DNA from: Planctomycetia bacterium
GTDB taxonomy: Bacteria > Planctomycetota > Planctomycetia > Gemmatales > Gemmataceae
Reading direction: 5' to 3'
Length of the DNA stretch: 36,810 nt
Assembly: GCA_005808665.1 (NCBI GenBank)
Contig: SYLG01000037.1
Coordinates: 1-36,810, forward strand
Shown: piece after piece, positions 24,452 to 31,674 of the stretch
Numbering within the stretch: the stretch's first letter is position 1
How the letters are laid out: the number at the start of each line of letters is the position of its first letter
The notes under the pieces: model-generated
The model's input: the letters and a program-made list of their open reading frames with translations, nothing else
The model's database searches: none
Told to the model about the DNA's origin: nothing
Program-made: the position numbers and the translations under genes

Positions 24452-25573
24452 TCAAGCTGCGGCACCGACCCCATCCACAAGGACACATCCAATCCAGGGT
24501 GGAAGTCCCTTGGTGTGCAACCGGGCTTCGGCCTCCATTGGGGTGGTTTCCCACGCATATACCGAGGTGACCCAAGTCCATCCCTGACACTGAGCCAACC
24601 AAAAGCGGGCTATCGCGTCTGTTTGGGAAGATTGGGAAGCCACTACCACCAACCCAAAGCGTTTTCTGATTTCCTGGGCAACTCCATGAATACTTCGGGT
24701 GGCAAACCAGGTTCCTTCGGGATGGAAATCATCACCACGGGGAATTCTGGTAACAAGGGGATTTCTACCGGCAACCAGAATGCTTTCCAATTCGACCCTG
24801 CCCCAAAGAAGGTCCTGCCAACCTGGTCCAGGGGCGTGAAGGCCCCCGTCCATTGCCTCATCCATCTCCAAACAGGCCACCGGGCCATGCTGCCTTGCAA
24901 TCGAATCGATGATCCTTTCCATTACGACTTTCAGGTCCATTGGGGGCAAACCTGAAGGAGCTGTCCCAGGGCTTAAAAATAACCAAGGGGCTAGGCCGCC
25001 CATTGCGTGGTGGGTGAGCCTTTCCAGAATGCCACGAATCACAGGTGGGGCAATGGACCCCTTGGAATCGGGGGAATGGGCCGTGGGTATAGGCGATTCT
25101 TGTTGGGCCAATTGGGCAGCTAAGGGGGGGGCTGTTGGCGAAGGCGTGGGATTTGTATGCACGGGATCCGTTCCCCCCACCATCAGGTTGAAATGGGCCC
25201 GAAAAGTGGGTACGCTTACTCCATTGGAAACGAGTATTTCATTTTCCGGGCCGATTTCCACATAGGCCGAGCCTTCCTCGGTAGCCTTCCAAATGCTTTC
25301 CTCAGGTTCCAAAACTCCATCTTTATCATTTGTTTCATCTAACGAAGGAGAGGCATTATTCAATCCGGAACCCTGCGATCTTCCGGGTGCCCGGATTCCG
25401 GGAGCCAACGGGATTTCATGCCTCATGGGCAATGGGGTGTTTGGCTCATGGGGAGGCCAGGGGATATTTGCGGGAAGGGAGGCCTCGTCCCCGGTTTGGG
25501 CGGTTGTAACAAAATTGGACCATGGTGCCTCATTACCGCTGGCAGGGGTCAGGGCCTCCCAAAGTCGTGACAT
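24452..25573 (-). CDS. CpsD/BY-kinase-like protein lacking the P-loop (putative)
   Basis: This protein of about 373 residues starts at ATG 25573 (MSRLWEALTPASG). The first 180 residues are Pro/Ser-rich and low in structure. From about 200 the order of blocks resembles the C-terminal half of the CpsD/CapB/XrtA-associated tyrosine-autokinase P-loop family: GWQDLLWGRVELESILVAGR matches the family's glycine-rich lead into 'LxGxxxLExxL', and later IRKRFGLVVVASQSSQTDAI matches the LxxRFDLVLLDxPP...D region. The terminal GCVLVDGVG matches 'GVVLN'. No Walker A (GxxxxGKS/T) or final Tyr cluster is visible. It follows an ExeA-like ATPase by 89 bases. Those two families occur together in exopolysaccharide loci, which supports the call. 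It remains tentative. Confidence 0.5.
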   Translation of the reverse strand: MSRLWEALTPASGNEAPWSNFVTTAQTGDEASLPANIPWPPHEPNTPLPMRHEIPLAPGIRAPGRSQGSGLNNASPSLDETNDKDGVLEPEESIWKATEEGSAYVEIGPENEILVSNGVSVPTFRAHFNLMVGGTDPVHTNPTPSPTAPPLAAQLAQQESPIPTAHSPDSKGSIAPPVIRGILERLTHHAMGGLAPWLFLSPGTAPSGLPPMDLKVVMERIIDSIARQHGPVACLEMDEAMDGGLHAPGPGWQDLLWGRVELESILVAGRNPLVTRIPRGDDFHPEGTWFATRSIHGVAQEIRKRFGLVVVASQSSQTDAIARFWLAQCQGWTWVTSVYAWETTPMEAEARLHTKGLPPWIGCVLVDGVGAAA

Positions 25574-25662
25574 TCCAACCAGTCTCCTCGGAAAAACGGA
25601 TCCTGAAATCGAACCGTTGAATGGGCCTTGCAATGGGCCTGTTTATACGGGGATTAAATGGT

Positions 25663-26649
25663 TTATGCGGAGCGTTTTAGTGGATAATTGGTATCCCCGG
25701 CTCGTCCATTTGTGGGGATTGCTTCCCAAGGGTTGTTTGGTTCCGGGGCTCCCAAGGAGTCCGTTTCTCCCTCGTTGTCACCGGATCCCATTTTCCCAAA
25801 TCCATGGTGAACCAATTCCATTTCGTGTTCAAATTGGGCCATGGAAGAACCCCAGAGGTTTTGAGCAGCCATTTCTACCGCCTCCAATTCGATGGAAGCC
25901 ATTCCGGCTCCCGCTGCAAGCCGACTGGCATGGCGACCAACCTGGCAAAGCCGCCGGAGATTGCCGCCTCCCAGTTCAATCATGCGGTTTTCGGCTTCAT
26001 GTCCCAAAATCCGATCCGGATGGCCTCCTGCCCACCGAATCTGGAAGCGCAAGAAATCCGAAGCTTCTGCCGGGTCTAACGAGGAGAGTGCCCCGCCACC
26101 TCCAACCATTTCCCAAGCATCGTGAAGTCCCGACATGGTCGCCAAGCCGGGCAGTTCACCCCGGGCACACAAAACCACCTGAATCCCCGCTTGACCCTTG
26201 CCTTGCAGGTGCGACCAACTTACCAATTCATCAGCACTGGATTCGGACATCAAATCGGCCTGTTCAATCAGGACAATGGGGGGAGTTCCTTGACGCAATC
26301 CCTCCATGATGGCTTCGATCACACGGTTCCGTGCCACCCCTGTGGAGGCAGAACCATCATCAAGATGCCAATCATGGGCGACTTGCCGAATCAAGTCGGC
26401 CGGATCACGAAGTGGCTGGGTGAGATAAGCAAGGCGGCTGTTTTGGGGAATCATTTCCATGAGCAGGTGGAGCAGAAATGTTTTGCCTGTTCCAGGAGCC
26501 CCGGAAAGCGAAATCCAGGGTTCCCCCTCTTGCCAGGCACTTACCAATCCCCGGAGGGCATTTTCGTGAGTTGTCGAAGGGTAATAGCGCCTGGGATCGA
26601 CAACCGCCGGGAACGGTGCCGTTTGAAGCGCAAAGGGCCAGGGGGTCAT
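25663..26649 (-). CDS. ExeA/GspA-like AAA+ ATPase
   Basis: This AAA+ ATPase of about 328 residues resembles ExeA, MshM and the XrtA-associated ATPase. These act in secretion or exopolysaccharide systems, or as general ATP-driven remodelers. The start at ATG 26649 has GGGAG at 7-base spacing and gives the family opening (PWPFALQTAPFPAVVDPRRY, matching 'F..NPF.l.pdp..ly'). Walker A is GAPGTGKT at about residues 50-57 and Walker B is PPIVLIEQADLM. The sensor-1 Asn or Ser position and the C-terminal GGGNLRRLCQVGRHA block are also family-like. The last 60 or so residues are acidic, Gly/Asn-rich and probably disordered. It precedes the CpsD-like gene on the same strand. The family is secure; the process served is inferred. 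Confidence 0.82.
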   Translation of the reverse strand: MTPWPFALQTAPFPAVVDPRRYYPSTTHENALRGLVSAWQEGEPWISLSGAPGTGKTFLLHLLMEMIPQNSRLAYLTQPLRDPADLIRQVAHDWHLDDGSASTGVARNRVIEAIMEGLRQGTPPIVLIEQADLMSESSADELVSWSHLQGKGQAGIQVVLCARGELPGLATMSGLHDAWEMVGGGGALSSLDPAEASDFLRFQIRWAGGHPDRILGHEAENRMIELGGGNLRRLCQVGRHASRLAAGAGMASIELEAVEMAAQNLWGSSMAQFEHEMELVHHGFGKMGSGDNEGETDSLGAPEPNNPWEAIPTNGRAGDTNYPLKRSA

Positions 26650-26760
26650 CCAGAAACTCCCGATGGGTGTGGGGGATTGGAGCTGCGGTGGGTCAAACCG
26701 CAAACCAAACCAACTGAAAGATCGGAATATTCGGCAAAAAACTTGAACCTGTCACAACCC

Positions 26761-27450
26761 TTACGGGAAATGTTGGCTGGGTAAGGGTACTGAAAAAAGC
26801 CTTTGGGGGTCCGGGGGGGGCGGGGGCAATTCTGCGGTCGGCTTTACCCAGATCCCGTGGTGGATTGCCCCTCCCTTTGCAAGGGCTTTTCGTTCGAAAT
26901 TGGTTATGGTTCCCCGATCATCGGGAAGATCCTGGCGCACCAACAGTGGTTGATGATTCAGAATGGCGACGCTTGCTTGAAAGTAGTCTGGGACATCGCT
27001 AGCCAAATGAAAGGCCCCGCCAACCTTTAATGCACGAATGACCCAAATGAGGAAATCCGGGGTGACAAGGCGCCGTTTGGCGTGTCGGGCCTTCCACCAG
27101 GGATCGGGGAAATAAACATGAACTGCCTGGAGCGATTCGGTCGGAATCGACCAAGCCAACGCAAACCGGGCATCGGTACAAGCCATTTTGGCATGTTTCA
27201 AATTGCGCCTGGCAAGACGAGTGGCACAATAGAGTTGATATTTGCGTACCACTTCAATGCCAGCAAAGTTCACTTCCGGGCGGGTGGTGGCAGCATGGAC
27301 GATAAATGCTCCTTTCCCACAGCCGATTTCAAGTTCCACCGGTCTGTCGTTGCCAAAAAGGCTTTTCCAGTCGAGTTTTTGCGGAATGGAAGGCAAATCA
27401 AAACAAAACTGGAACAATAGTTCTGGGGCGACCCGCTCGGGTTTACGCAA
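26761..27450 (-). CDS. trmB: tRNA (guanine-N7-)-methyltransferase
   Basis: This 229-residue S-adenosylmethionine-dependent enzyme makes m7G46 in the variable loop of tRNAs. The SAM-binding motif LEIGCGKGAFIVHAA is at about residues 40-54. It is followed by FAGIEVVRKYQLYCA and by the TrmB signature VYFPDPWWKARHAKRRLV (about 112-129), which includes the catalytic Asp-Pro-Trp cluster. The C-terminal block TNFERKALAKGGAIHHGIWV also matches. The only plausible start is a TTG at 27450, with GAGG 8 bases upstream; no in-frame ATG exists before the upstream stop. It begins 24 bases after the FabZ-like gene, implying one transcript. A Pro-rich tail of about 15 residues exceeds the family core. Confidence 0.92.
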   Translation of the reverse strand: MRKPERVAPELLFQFCFDLPSIPQKLDWKSLFGNDRPVELEIGCGKGAFIVHAATTRPEVNFAGIEVVRKYQLYCATRLARRNLKHAKMACTDARFALAWSIPTESLQAVHVYFPDPWWKARHAKRRLVTPDFLIWVIRALKVGGAFHLASDVPDYFQASVAILNHQPLLVRQDLPDDRGTITNFERKALAKGGAIHHGIWVKPTAELPPPPPDPQRLFSVPLPSQHFP

Positions 27451-27474
27451 GAGAAAGACCTCAAATGGTGGCGT

Positions 27475-27978
27475 TTAGGCCGTTATTTCCGCAGTGGTTC
27501 GATTCACGGCCAAACCAATAATGTCGCCATGAAACACTAGCGTTTTTCCAACAAATCCCTGTACGGCGTAGTTCATTTGACGCCGATTGATCTTGCCGGC
27601 TTTGGCCACCATTACCAACCGATCCCCCGGTTTGACCATGGCACGAAACCGGACATTTTCCATTCCGCCAAAGGCTACAAAATCACCCCCAATGACCGTT
27701 TCGGTGAGGGCATGGAAGGAGCAGATTTGAGCCGCCGATTCACAAATCAAAACCCCCGGAAAAATAGGCATTCCAGGCATATGCCCTTTGGCCCAAAACT
27801 CGTCCGCCGAAACATCCTTGTAGCCGATGACAAGGCCCACTTCGCGGTTACAAACCACGATGGCATCAATTTGTTCCATCTCAAACCGCTGGGGCAGGAT
27901 GGTGCGGATTTTGGCTTTGTCCGCCAAAATGTGGGTCAAATCCACCGTCGAAATGTCCAAAATAGCCGGGGGCGCCAT
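27475..27978 (-). CDS. FabZ-like 3-hydroxyacyl-ACP dehydratase (hotdog fold)
   Basis: This 167-residue hotdog-fold protein is related to FabZ, which dehydrates (3R)-hydroxyacyl-ACP in fatty-acid synthesis. The family motif is in GHMPGMPIFPGVLICESAAQ: the catalytic His of GHFPG is in GHMPG and the acidic residue is the Glu in ICESAAQ. LPQRFEMEQIDAIVV resembles the FabZ opening LPHRYPFLLVDRV, with Gln-Arg-Phe for His-Arg-Tyr. The GDRLVMVAKAGKINRRQMNY block is also typical. The Leu/Met-rich substitutions suggest a divergent planctomycete paralogue rather than the canonical FabZ. It lies upstream of trmB in a probable two-gene transcript. Confidence 0.8.
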   Translation of the reverse strand: MAPPAILDISTVDLTHILADKAKIRTILPQRFEMEQIDAIVVCNREVGLVIGYKDVSADEFWAKGHMPGMPIFPGVLICESAAQICSFHALTETVIGGDFVAFGGMENVRFRAMVKPGDRLVMVAKAGKINRRQMNYAVQGFVGKTLVFHGDIIGLAVNRTTAEITA

Positions 27979-28179
27979 AGTCGAAATCTCTTTTGGTATC
28001 CAAGTGTTTGCAACCGCTTACGGCGAAAAATCCGGGTCCGCCGATTCTAATAATCTACAGATTCCTTGGGTTTTGCCATCATTAAGGTTGGACATGTCTA
28101 ACCACCAACAACTTGTGTCCAAACCAGGCAAAACCCCAAAAGAGGGGCAGGTATCGATTCACGGAATCCAATTTGGGAT

Positions 28180-29142
28180 TTACCCTTCAAACGCAAGGGG
28201 AAGTTGTTCCAGTCTTGTCAAAAGCAAATCGGGGCTCGAAAGGGGGTTCTTGAGCTGTTCCGGTTTAGCTTCCAAAGTGGATTTGTCCCCAACATAAAGG
28301 GCCGTCCTCATACCCATTTTTTTTGCGGGCCCAAGATCTTTGTCCAATCGGTTGGAAACATAAAGGACCTGGGATGGTTGGAGACCGGCTGTTGCCAAAG
28401 CTTCTTTCGTTCGCGAAAAGATTCGGTCGCTTGGTTTTTTGGCGCCCACATCGTACGAAAGAATCCGTAGTTTTTTGTCAAAAAAGAGGTCGGGGTCCAA
28501 CCCCGGATGGTCCCCTAAAACCGCCCGGCGAATCTGGGCCCAGGTAAAGCATTGACCATCCGTCAAAAACCCTTGCCTGATCCCCAAATCCGAAAGGGCC
28601 GTAACCGCCTGCACTGCTCCCTCGTGAGGAGCCGTTCCCTGGAGGCTTGCATGGAAAAAATAGGCAATTTTTTTGGCATATTCCCCTAACTGCCCAAACT
28701 TGGAAACATCATAATGATAATCTGGCTTGAGTTTGTTTTTGACGAAGAACTCCCAAATTTTTTCGGACGGCCTTTCCGGAAACCTTTCCCCACTTGCCGA
28801 CCCAATTCCAACCATGTCAAAGGCGATCACCTGATCATAAAGAACCTTGGCGTGCACGGAGGGAAGGCCGGGCCTTCGGGACATGGAGGTCCACATATTG
28901 AACTCTTGAATGGTTTTGTCCAAGGCAAAAGACATAACCATTTCTTTGGGGTGTTCAAAAAGAAGTTCCCCTTGGAAAATATGGAGGAAGGTCCCGTATA
29001 TATTCCACAAAACCAGGCGGACCTCCGGAAGGTGCCGGATTCCATGACGGGCGTTGGCTGGTTCCGCTTTGGGAGGCTTTGGCCAAATCAGGTCCTTGCG
29101 GCCGGCCAGCTCATCAGCATAATCTTCAAGGCTCAAGGGCAT
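28180..29142 (-). CDS. HAD-superfamily protein with altered catalytic motifs
   Basis: This protein of about 320 residues (ATG 29142, GGAAAG upstream) has the layout of a haloacid dehalogenase-like hydrolase with an alpha-helical cap (about 60-180). Motif I, normally DxDGT or FDVYGT with a nucleophile Asp, reads VLWNIYGTF, with Asn47 where the Asp should be. Motif II is FLTDGQ (Thr194). Motif III Lys lies in GAKKPSDRIF (about 236). Motif IV reads VSNRLDKDLGPAKKMGM, with Asn264 replacing the first metal-binding Asp and Asp269 kept. Without the nucleophile, ordinary phosphatase or dehalogenase chemistry is unlikely, so it may be a pseudoenzyme or use another mechanism. It diverges from a PanE-like gene across only 29 bases. 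Confidence 0.8.
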   Translation of the reverse strand: MPLSLEDYADELAGRKDLIWPKPPKAEPANARHGIRHLPEVRLVLWNIYGTFLHIFQGELLFEHPKEMVMSFALDKTIQEFNMWTSMSRRPGLPSVHAKVLYDQVIAFDMVGIGSASGERFPERPSEKIWEFFVKNKLKPDYHYDVSKFGQLGEYAKKIAYFFHASLQGTAPHEGAVQAVTALSDLGIRQGFLTDGQCFTWAQIRRAVLGDHPGLDPDLFFDKKLRILSYDVGAKKPSDRIFSRTKEALATAGLQPSQVLYVSNRLDKDLGPAKKMGMRTALYVGDKSTLEAKPEQLKNPLSSPDLLLTRLEQLPLAFEG

Positions 29143-29171
29143 GAAATCGCTTTCCAGGGACCAGCCCCAAC

Positions 29172-30212
29172 ATGAACAATGTAACCTTTCTAACCCCCCA
29201 CCTTCCCGCAACCGCCGATGTGGTGGGAGCGGGAGGAATCGGCATCTGCCTTGCTATTGCTTTCCATCAGGCTGGTTGCCGGGTTCAACTGATCGAATCC
29301 TCGGGGACCAAGCTGGATCATGGGAACCAAAACGGGATCCAAATCGCCGGATTTGCCCCCGTTCGGATTCCGATAAAACCATTTCAGGAATGGAAACCCA
29401 ATCCCCATACCCCCATTATACTTTGTACCAAAGGATACCATACTTCTTTGGTTCTTGAAAAAATTCCACTCCAATCGACTATCGTTCCCATTCAAAACGG
29501 ATTCGATGAGGCCCTTGCCGCACGAACACAATCCCTCGAGGGAATTGCTTCGTGGATTTCCGAATGCGATCCCAATGTGCCTTCCACCCGAATCACCCGC
29601 CGGGGTGACTTGCATTTTGGCCCGGCGGTTGGAAATCCGGAGTTTGTCCCAAGCGGGAAAAATTGGCTAAAAGCCCTTGCTGGCCCCCTCAAATCGCTAG
29701 GCATCACCCCCCGGTTTACCCCTGATGTAAGGCCCTATAAATCCACCAAGCTGGTTTACAATGCAGCCATCAGCCCCATTGCCTCGGCGGCAGGAATTGA
29801 CAACAGTCAATTGCTTACCGATCCGCTTGCCCGCCGCTGGTTTTTTGCTTTACTGGAGGAAAATATTGCGATCATGAGGCTTCGAAACATTCCTTTGGCC
29901 AAAATCGGGCCTTTTATGCCAAATACCGTGGCCTGGATCCTGGGCCAAAATTGGCTTCGGGTGCCCTTGGCCCGGCATTTCGCACCTTCGTTACGAGGGA
30001 CTTATTGTTCCATGGCATTGGATTTTGCCAAGGGAATCACCGAAATGGACCATTACAACGGCCACCTCATTCGTTTGGCTGGGGTAGACCGACTTTGCCC
30101 GGTTAACCGAATTGTGGTGACGGTTGCCACACGGTGGCTAACAGCAGGGAGGCTTCCGCACTCTGATTTCCTCAAGGAATTGGAACTGGAAGCGGGGGGA
30201 TCCCTAAACTAA
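29172..30212 (+). CDS. Ketopantoate reductase-family protein (PanE/ApbA-like)
   Basis: This 346-residue NADPH-dependent reductase resembles 2-dehydropantoate 2-reductase, which makes pantoate for coenzyme A. The N-terminal nucleotide-binding motif VVGAGGIGICLAIAF is at about residues 17-31 (GxGxxG). The family's conserved Lys-Asn block is present as YKSTKLVYNAAISPIASAAG (about 194-213), with the catalytic Lys in STKL and the substrate Asn in VYNA. DHYNGHLIRLAGVD matches 'E.d.lnG.vv..g...gv.tP', with Asn-Gly retained and Glu shifted. It is divergent from the HAD gene and 57 bases upstream of the DUF971 gene. Paralogues with other keto-acid substrates exist, so the gene symbol is withheld. Confidence 0.82.
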   Translation: MNNVTFLTPHLPATADVVGAGGIGICLAIAFHQAGCRVQLIESSGTKLDHGNQNGIQIAGFAPVRIPIKPFQEWKPNPHTPIILCTKGYHTSLVLEKIPLQSTIVPIQNGFDEALAARTQSLEGIASWISECDPNVPSTRITRRGDLHFGPAVGNPEFVPSGKNWLKALAGPLKSLGITPRFTPDVRPYKSTKLVYNAAISPIASAAGIDNSQLLTDPLARRWFFALLEENIAIMRLRNIPLAKIGPFMPNTVAWILGQNWLRVPLARHFAPSLRGTYCSMALDFAKGITEMDHYNGHLIRLAGVDRLCPVNRIVVTVATRWLTAGRLPHSDFLKELELEAGGSLN

Positions 30213-30269
30213 TCACTTGGTCCCATGGCCGTCGGCCGGGCTAAAAGATTGAGGACCTTTGATTTTAGC

Positions 30270-30602
30270 ATGAATGACATTCTTCCCACAAAACTGCAAA
30301 AGGATTCAGGCCTCATTCGCATTCAATGGAGCGATGGGCACGAATCCGTTCTTCCTTACAAAAACTTAAGGAACGCCTGCCCCTGTGCGGGTTGTAAAGA
30401 GGAGGCCCAAAAACCACTCAATCCGTTTCGCATCCTTAAGACAAACGAATTGGCACCGCTTGAGGTTTCCCGCCTCGACCCTGTCGGGCGCTATGCCTAC
30501 CGAATCACCTGGGCGGACGGTCATGATACCGGGATCTTTCGTTTGGATTACCTACGGTCGCTTTGTCAATGTGGGTCCTGCCAACCCGGTAAACCGGGAT
30601 AG
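30270..30602 (+). CDS. DUF971 / gamma-butyrobetaine hydroxylase-like N-terminal domain protein
   Basis: This protein of about 110 residues (ATG 30270; a longer start at 30225 is possible) is composed of the small cysteine-rich domain seen at the N-terminus of gamma-butyrobetaine hydroxylases. It also occurs as a stand-alone or Mrp-linked protein. The core is RIQWSDGHESVLPYKNLRNA followed by CPCAGCKEEAQ, then YRITWADGHDTGIFRLDYLR and CQCGSCQPG. The CxCxxC and CxCxxC clusters could bind a metal or iron-sulfur cluster. It lies 61 bases upstream of mrp. DUF971 proteins are commonly adjacent or fused to Mrp/ApbC ATPases, so a joint Fe-S role is a sensible inference. Confidence 0.85.
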   Translation: MNDILPTKLQKDSGLIRIQWSDGHESVLPYKNLRNACPCAGCKEEAQKPLNPFRILKTNELAPLEVSRLDPVGRYAYRITWADGHDTGIFRLDYLRSLCQCGSCQPGKPG

Positions 30603-30663
30603 CAACTCCTTGGCCCTCACCTAAAATGATGCTTTGACAGATTTTTTCTTTTGAAAGTGAACT

Positions 30664-31476
30664 ATGCAACCCGGCGGATTACCCAAGCTTTCCCTACCCC
30701 ACATGAAAAACATCGTTGCCGTAGCCAGCGGCAAGGGAGGGGTTGGCAAGTCCACTGTAGCCAGTAACCTTGCCCTTTCCCTTTGCGGGATGGGTTTCAA
30801 GGTTGGGCTGTTGGATGCGGACATTTACGGTCCGAGCATTCCGCTAATGATGGGGATCCAGGGCCAAGTGGATCAGGCGACTACTCCTTTACCGCTTGAC
30901 CGGTATGGCATCAAACTGATGTCCATGGGGTTTCTTGTTCCCCCGGAAAAAGCAGTCATCTGGCGTGGCCCCATGATTCACCGGGCCCTTACCCAATTCC
31001 TTTCCGATATGGCATGGGGCGATTTGGATTACATGGTGGTTGACCTGCCGCCCGGCACCGGGGATGCCCAATTGACCCTGACACAATCGGTTCCTTTAAC
31101 CGCAGCGGTGGTGGTTACCACCCCCCAGGAAGTCAGCCTCATTGACGCCCGCAAGGGTCTGGAAATGTTTCGCGAAGTGCGGGTACCGGTCCTTGGTATC
31201 ATCGAAAACATGAGCTATTTTGTCGGTGAGGATGGCAAACGGTATGAGATATTTGGTCATGGGGGCGGGCAAAAACTGGCCAAGGCCACCGGAGTTCCCT
31301 TCCTGGGAGCCATACCTATCGATCCCCTGGTGGTCCAGGCCGGAGACAACGGTATGCCCATGGTGATTTCTCACCCCGAATCGGCCACAGCAGGTGCCTT
31401 TCGTGATTTGGGCAAGGTGGTAGTTAAAAACCTGGCCCTGGCACCCAGCGAAGCTCCCCTTCCAGGCCTTTCGTAG
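30664..31476 (+). CDS. mrp: Mrp/ApbC-type P-loop ATPase
   Basis: This 270-residue MRP/NBP35-family ATPase belongs to a group that carries Fe-S clusters to apoproteins. Deviant Walker A GKGGVGKSTVASNLALSL follows the N-terminal 15-residue leader. Then come LLDADIYGPSIPLMMG (switch I-like), WGDLDYMVVDLPPGTGDAQL (Walker B) and VVVTTPQEVSLIDARKGLEM. The usual N-terminal DUF59/MIP18 domain is missing. The CxxC that normally follows ENMSYFVC is replaced here (NMSYFVGEDGKRYEIFG), as in some bacterial groups. It lies just downstream of the DUF971 gene, and the two may act together. An alternative start (MKNIVAV) is at 30703. Confidence 0.88.
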   Translation: MQPGGLPKLSLPHMKNIVAVASGKGGVGKSTVASNLALSLCGMGFKVGLLDADIYGPSIPLMMGIQGQVDQATTPLPLDRYGIKLMSMGFLVPPEKAVIWRGPMIHRALTQFLSDMAWGDLDYMVVDLPPGTGDAQLTLTQSVPLTAAVVVTTPQEVSLIDARKGLEMFREVRVPVLGIIENMSYFVGEDGKRYEIFGHGGGQKLAKATGVPFLGAIPIDPLVVQAGDNGMPMVISHPESATAGAFRDLGKVVVKNLALAPSEAPLPGLS

Positions 31477-31557
31477 TAAGGCGATAGGATTTGTTTCTAA
31501 AAAGGGCCGAGGCTATTATAGGTTGTTGGTTTACGGTCCGTTCAAAAAACGGAAAGG

Positions 31558-31602
31558 TTGGTCCTTCCCAAAAGGGTTGTTTTCGCAAAAAAGGGAGGAC
31601 CA
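31558..31602. other. Inverted repeat between convergent genes
   Basis: GGTCCTTCCC (31560-31569) faces GGGAGGACC (31593-31601) with one bulged base and a 23-base loop that contains short A and T runs. It lies between the ends of mrp and the giant minus-strand gene. It could contribute to transcript ending, but no strong T-run follows the stem. Confidence 0.4.
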
Positions 31603-31674
31603 GCTTTCCCCCGTTCATTCCAATTGGCACTTTTCATATGCCAATTGGGCATGGTCTATCCTTTGGTTCGTTTC

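Noticed and set aside
24296-24955. 219-codon plus-strand frame after the transposase remnant
   Set aside because: It mixes the tail of the decayed transposase in a wrong phase with antisense of the CpsD-like gene.
25293-26309. 338-codon plus-strand frame antisense to the ExeA-like and CpsD-like genes
   Set aside because: Pro/Arg/His-rich composition typical of an out-of-frame reading. The opposite strand carries a clear AAA+ ATPase.
30225-30269. Longer N-terminus of the DUF971 protein
   Set aside because: The additional 15 residues are basic, unlike the family opening, and no ribosome-binding site precedes 30225. It is kept only as an alternative start.
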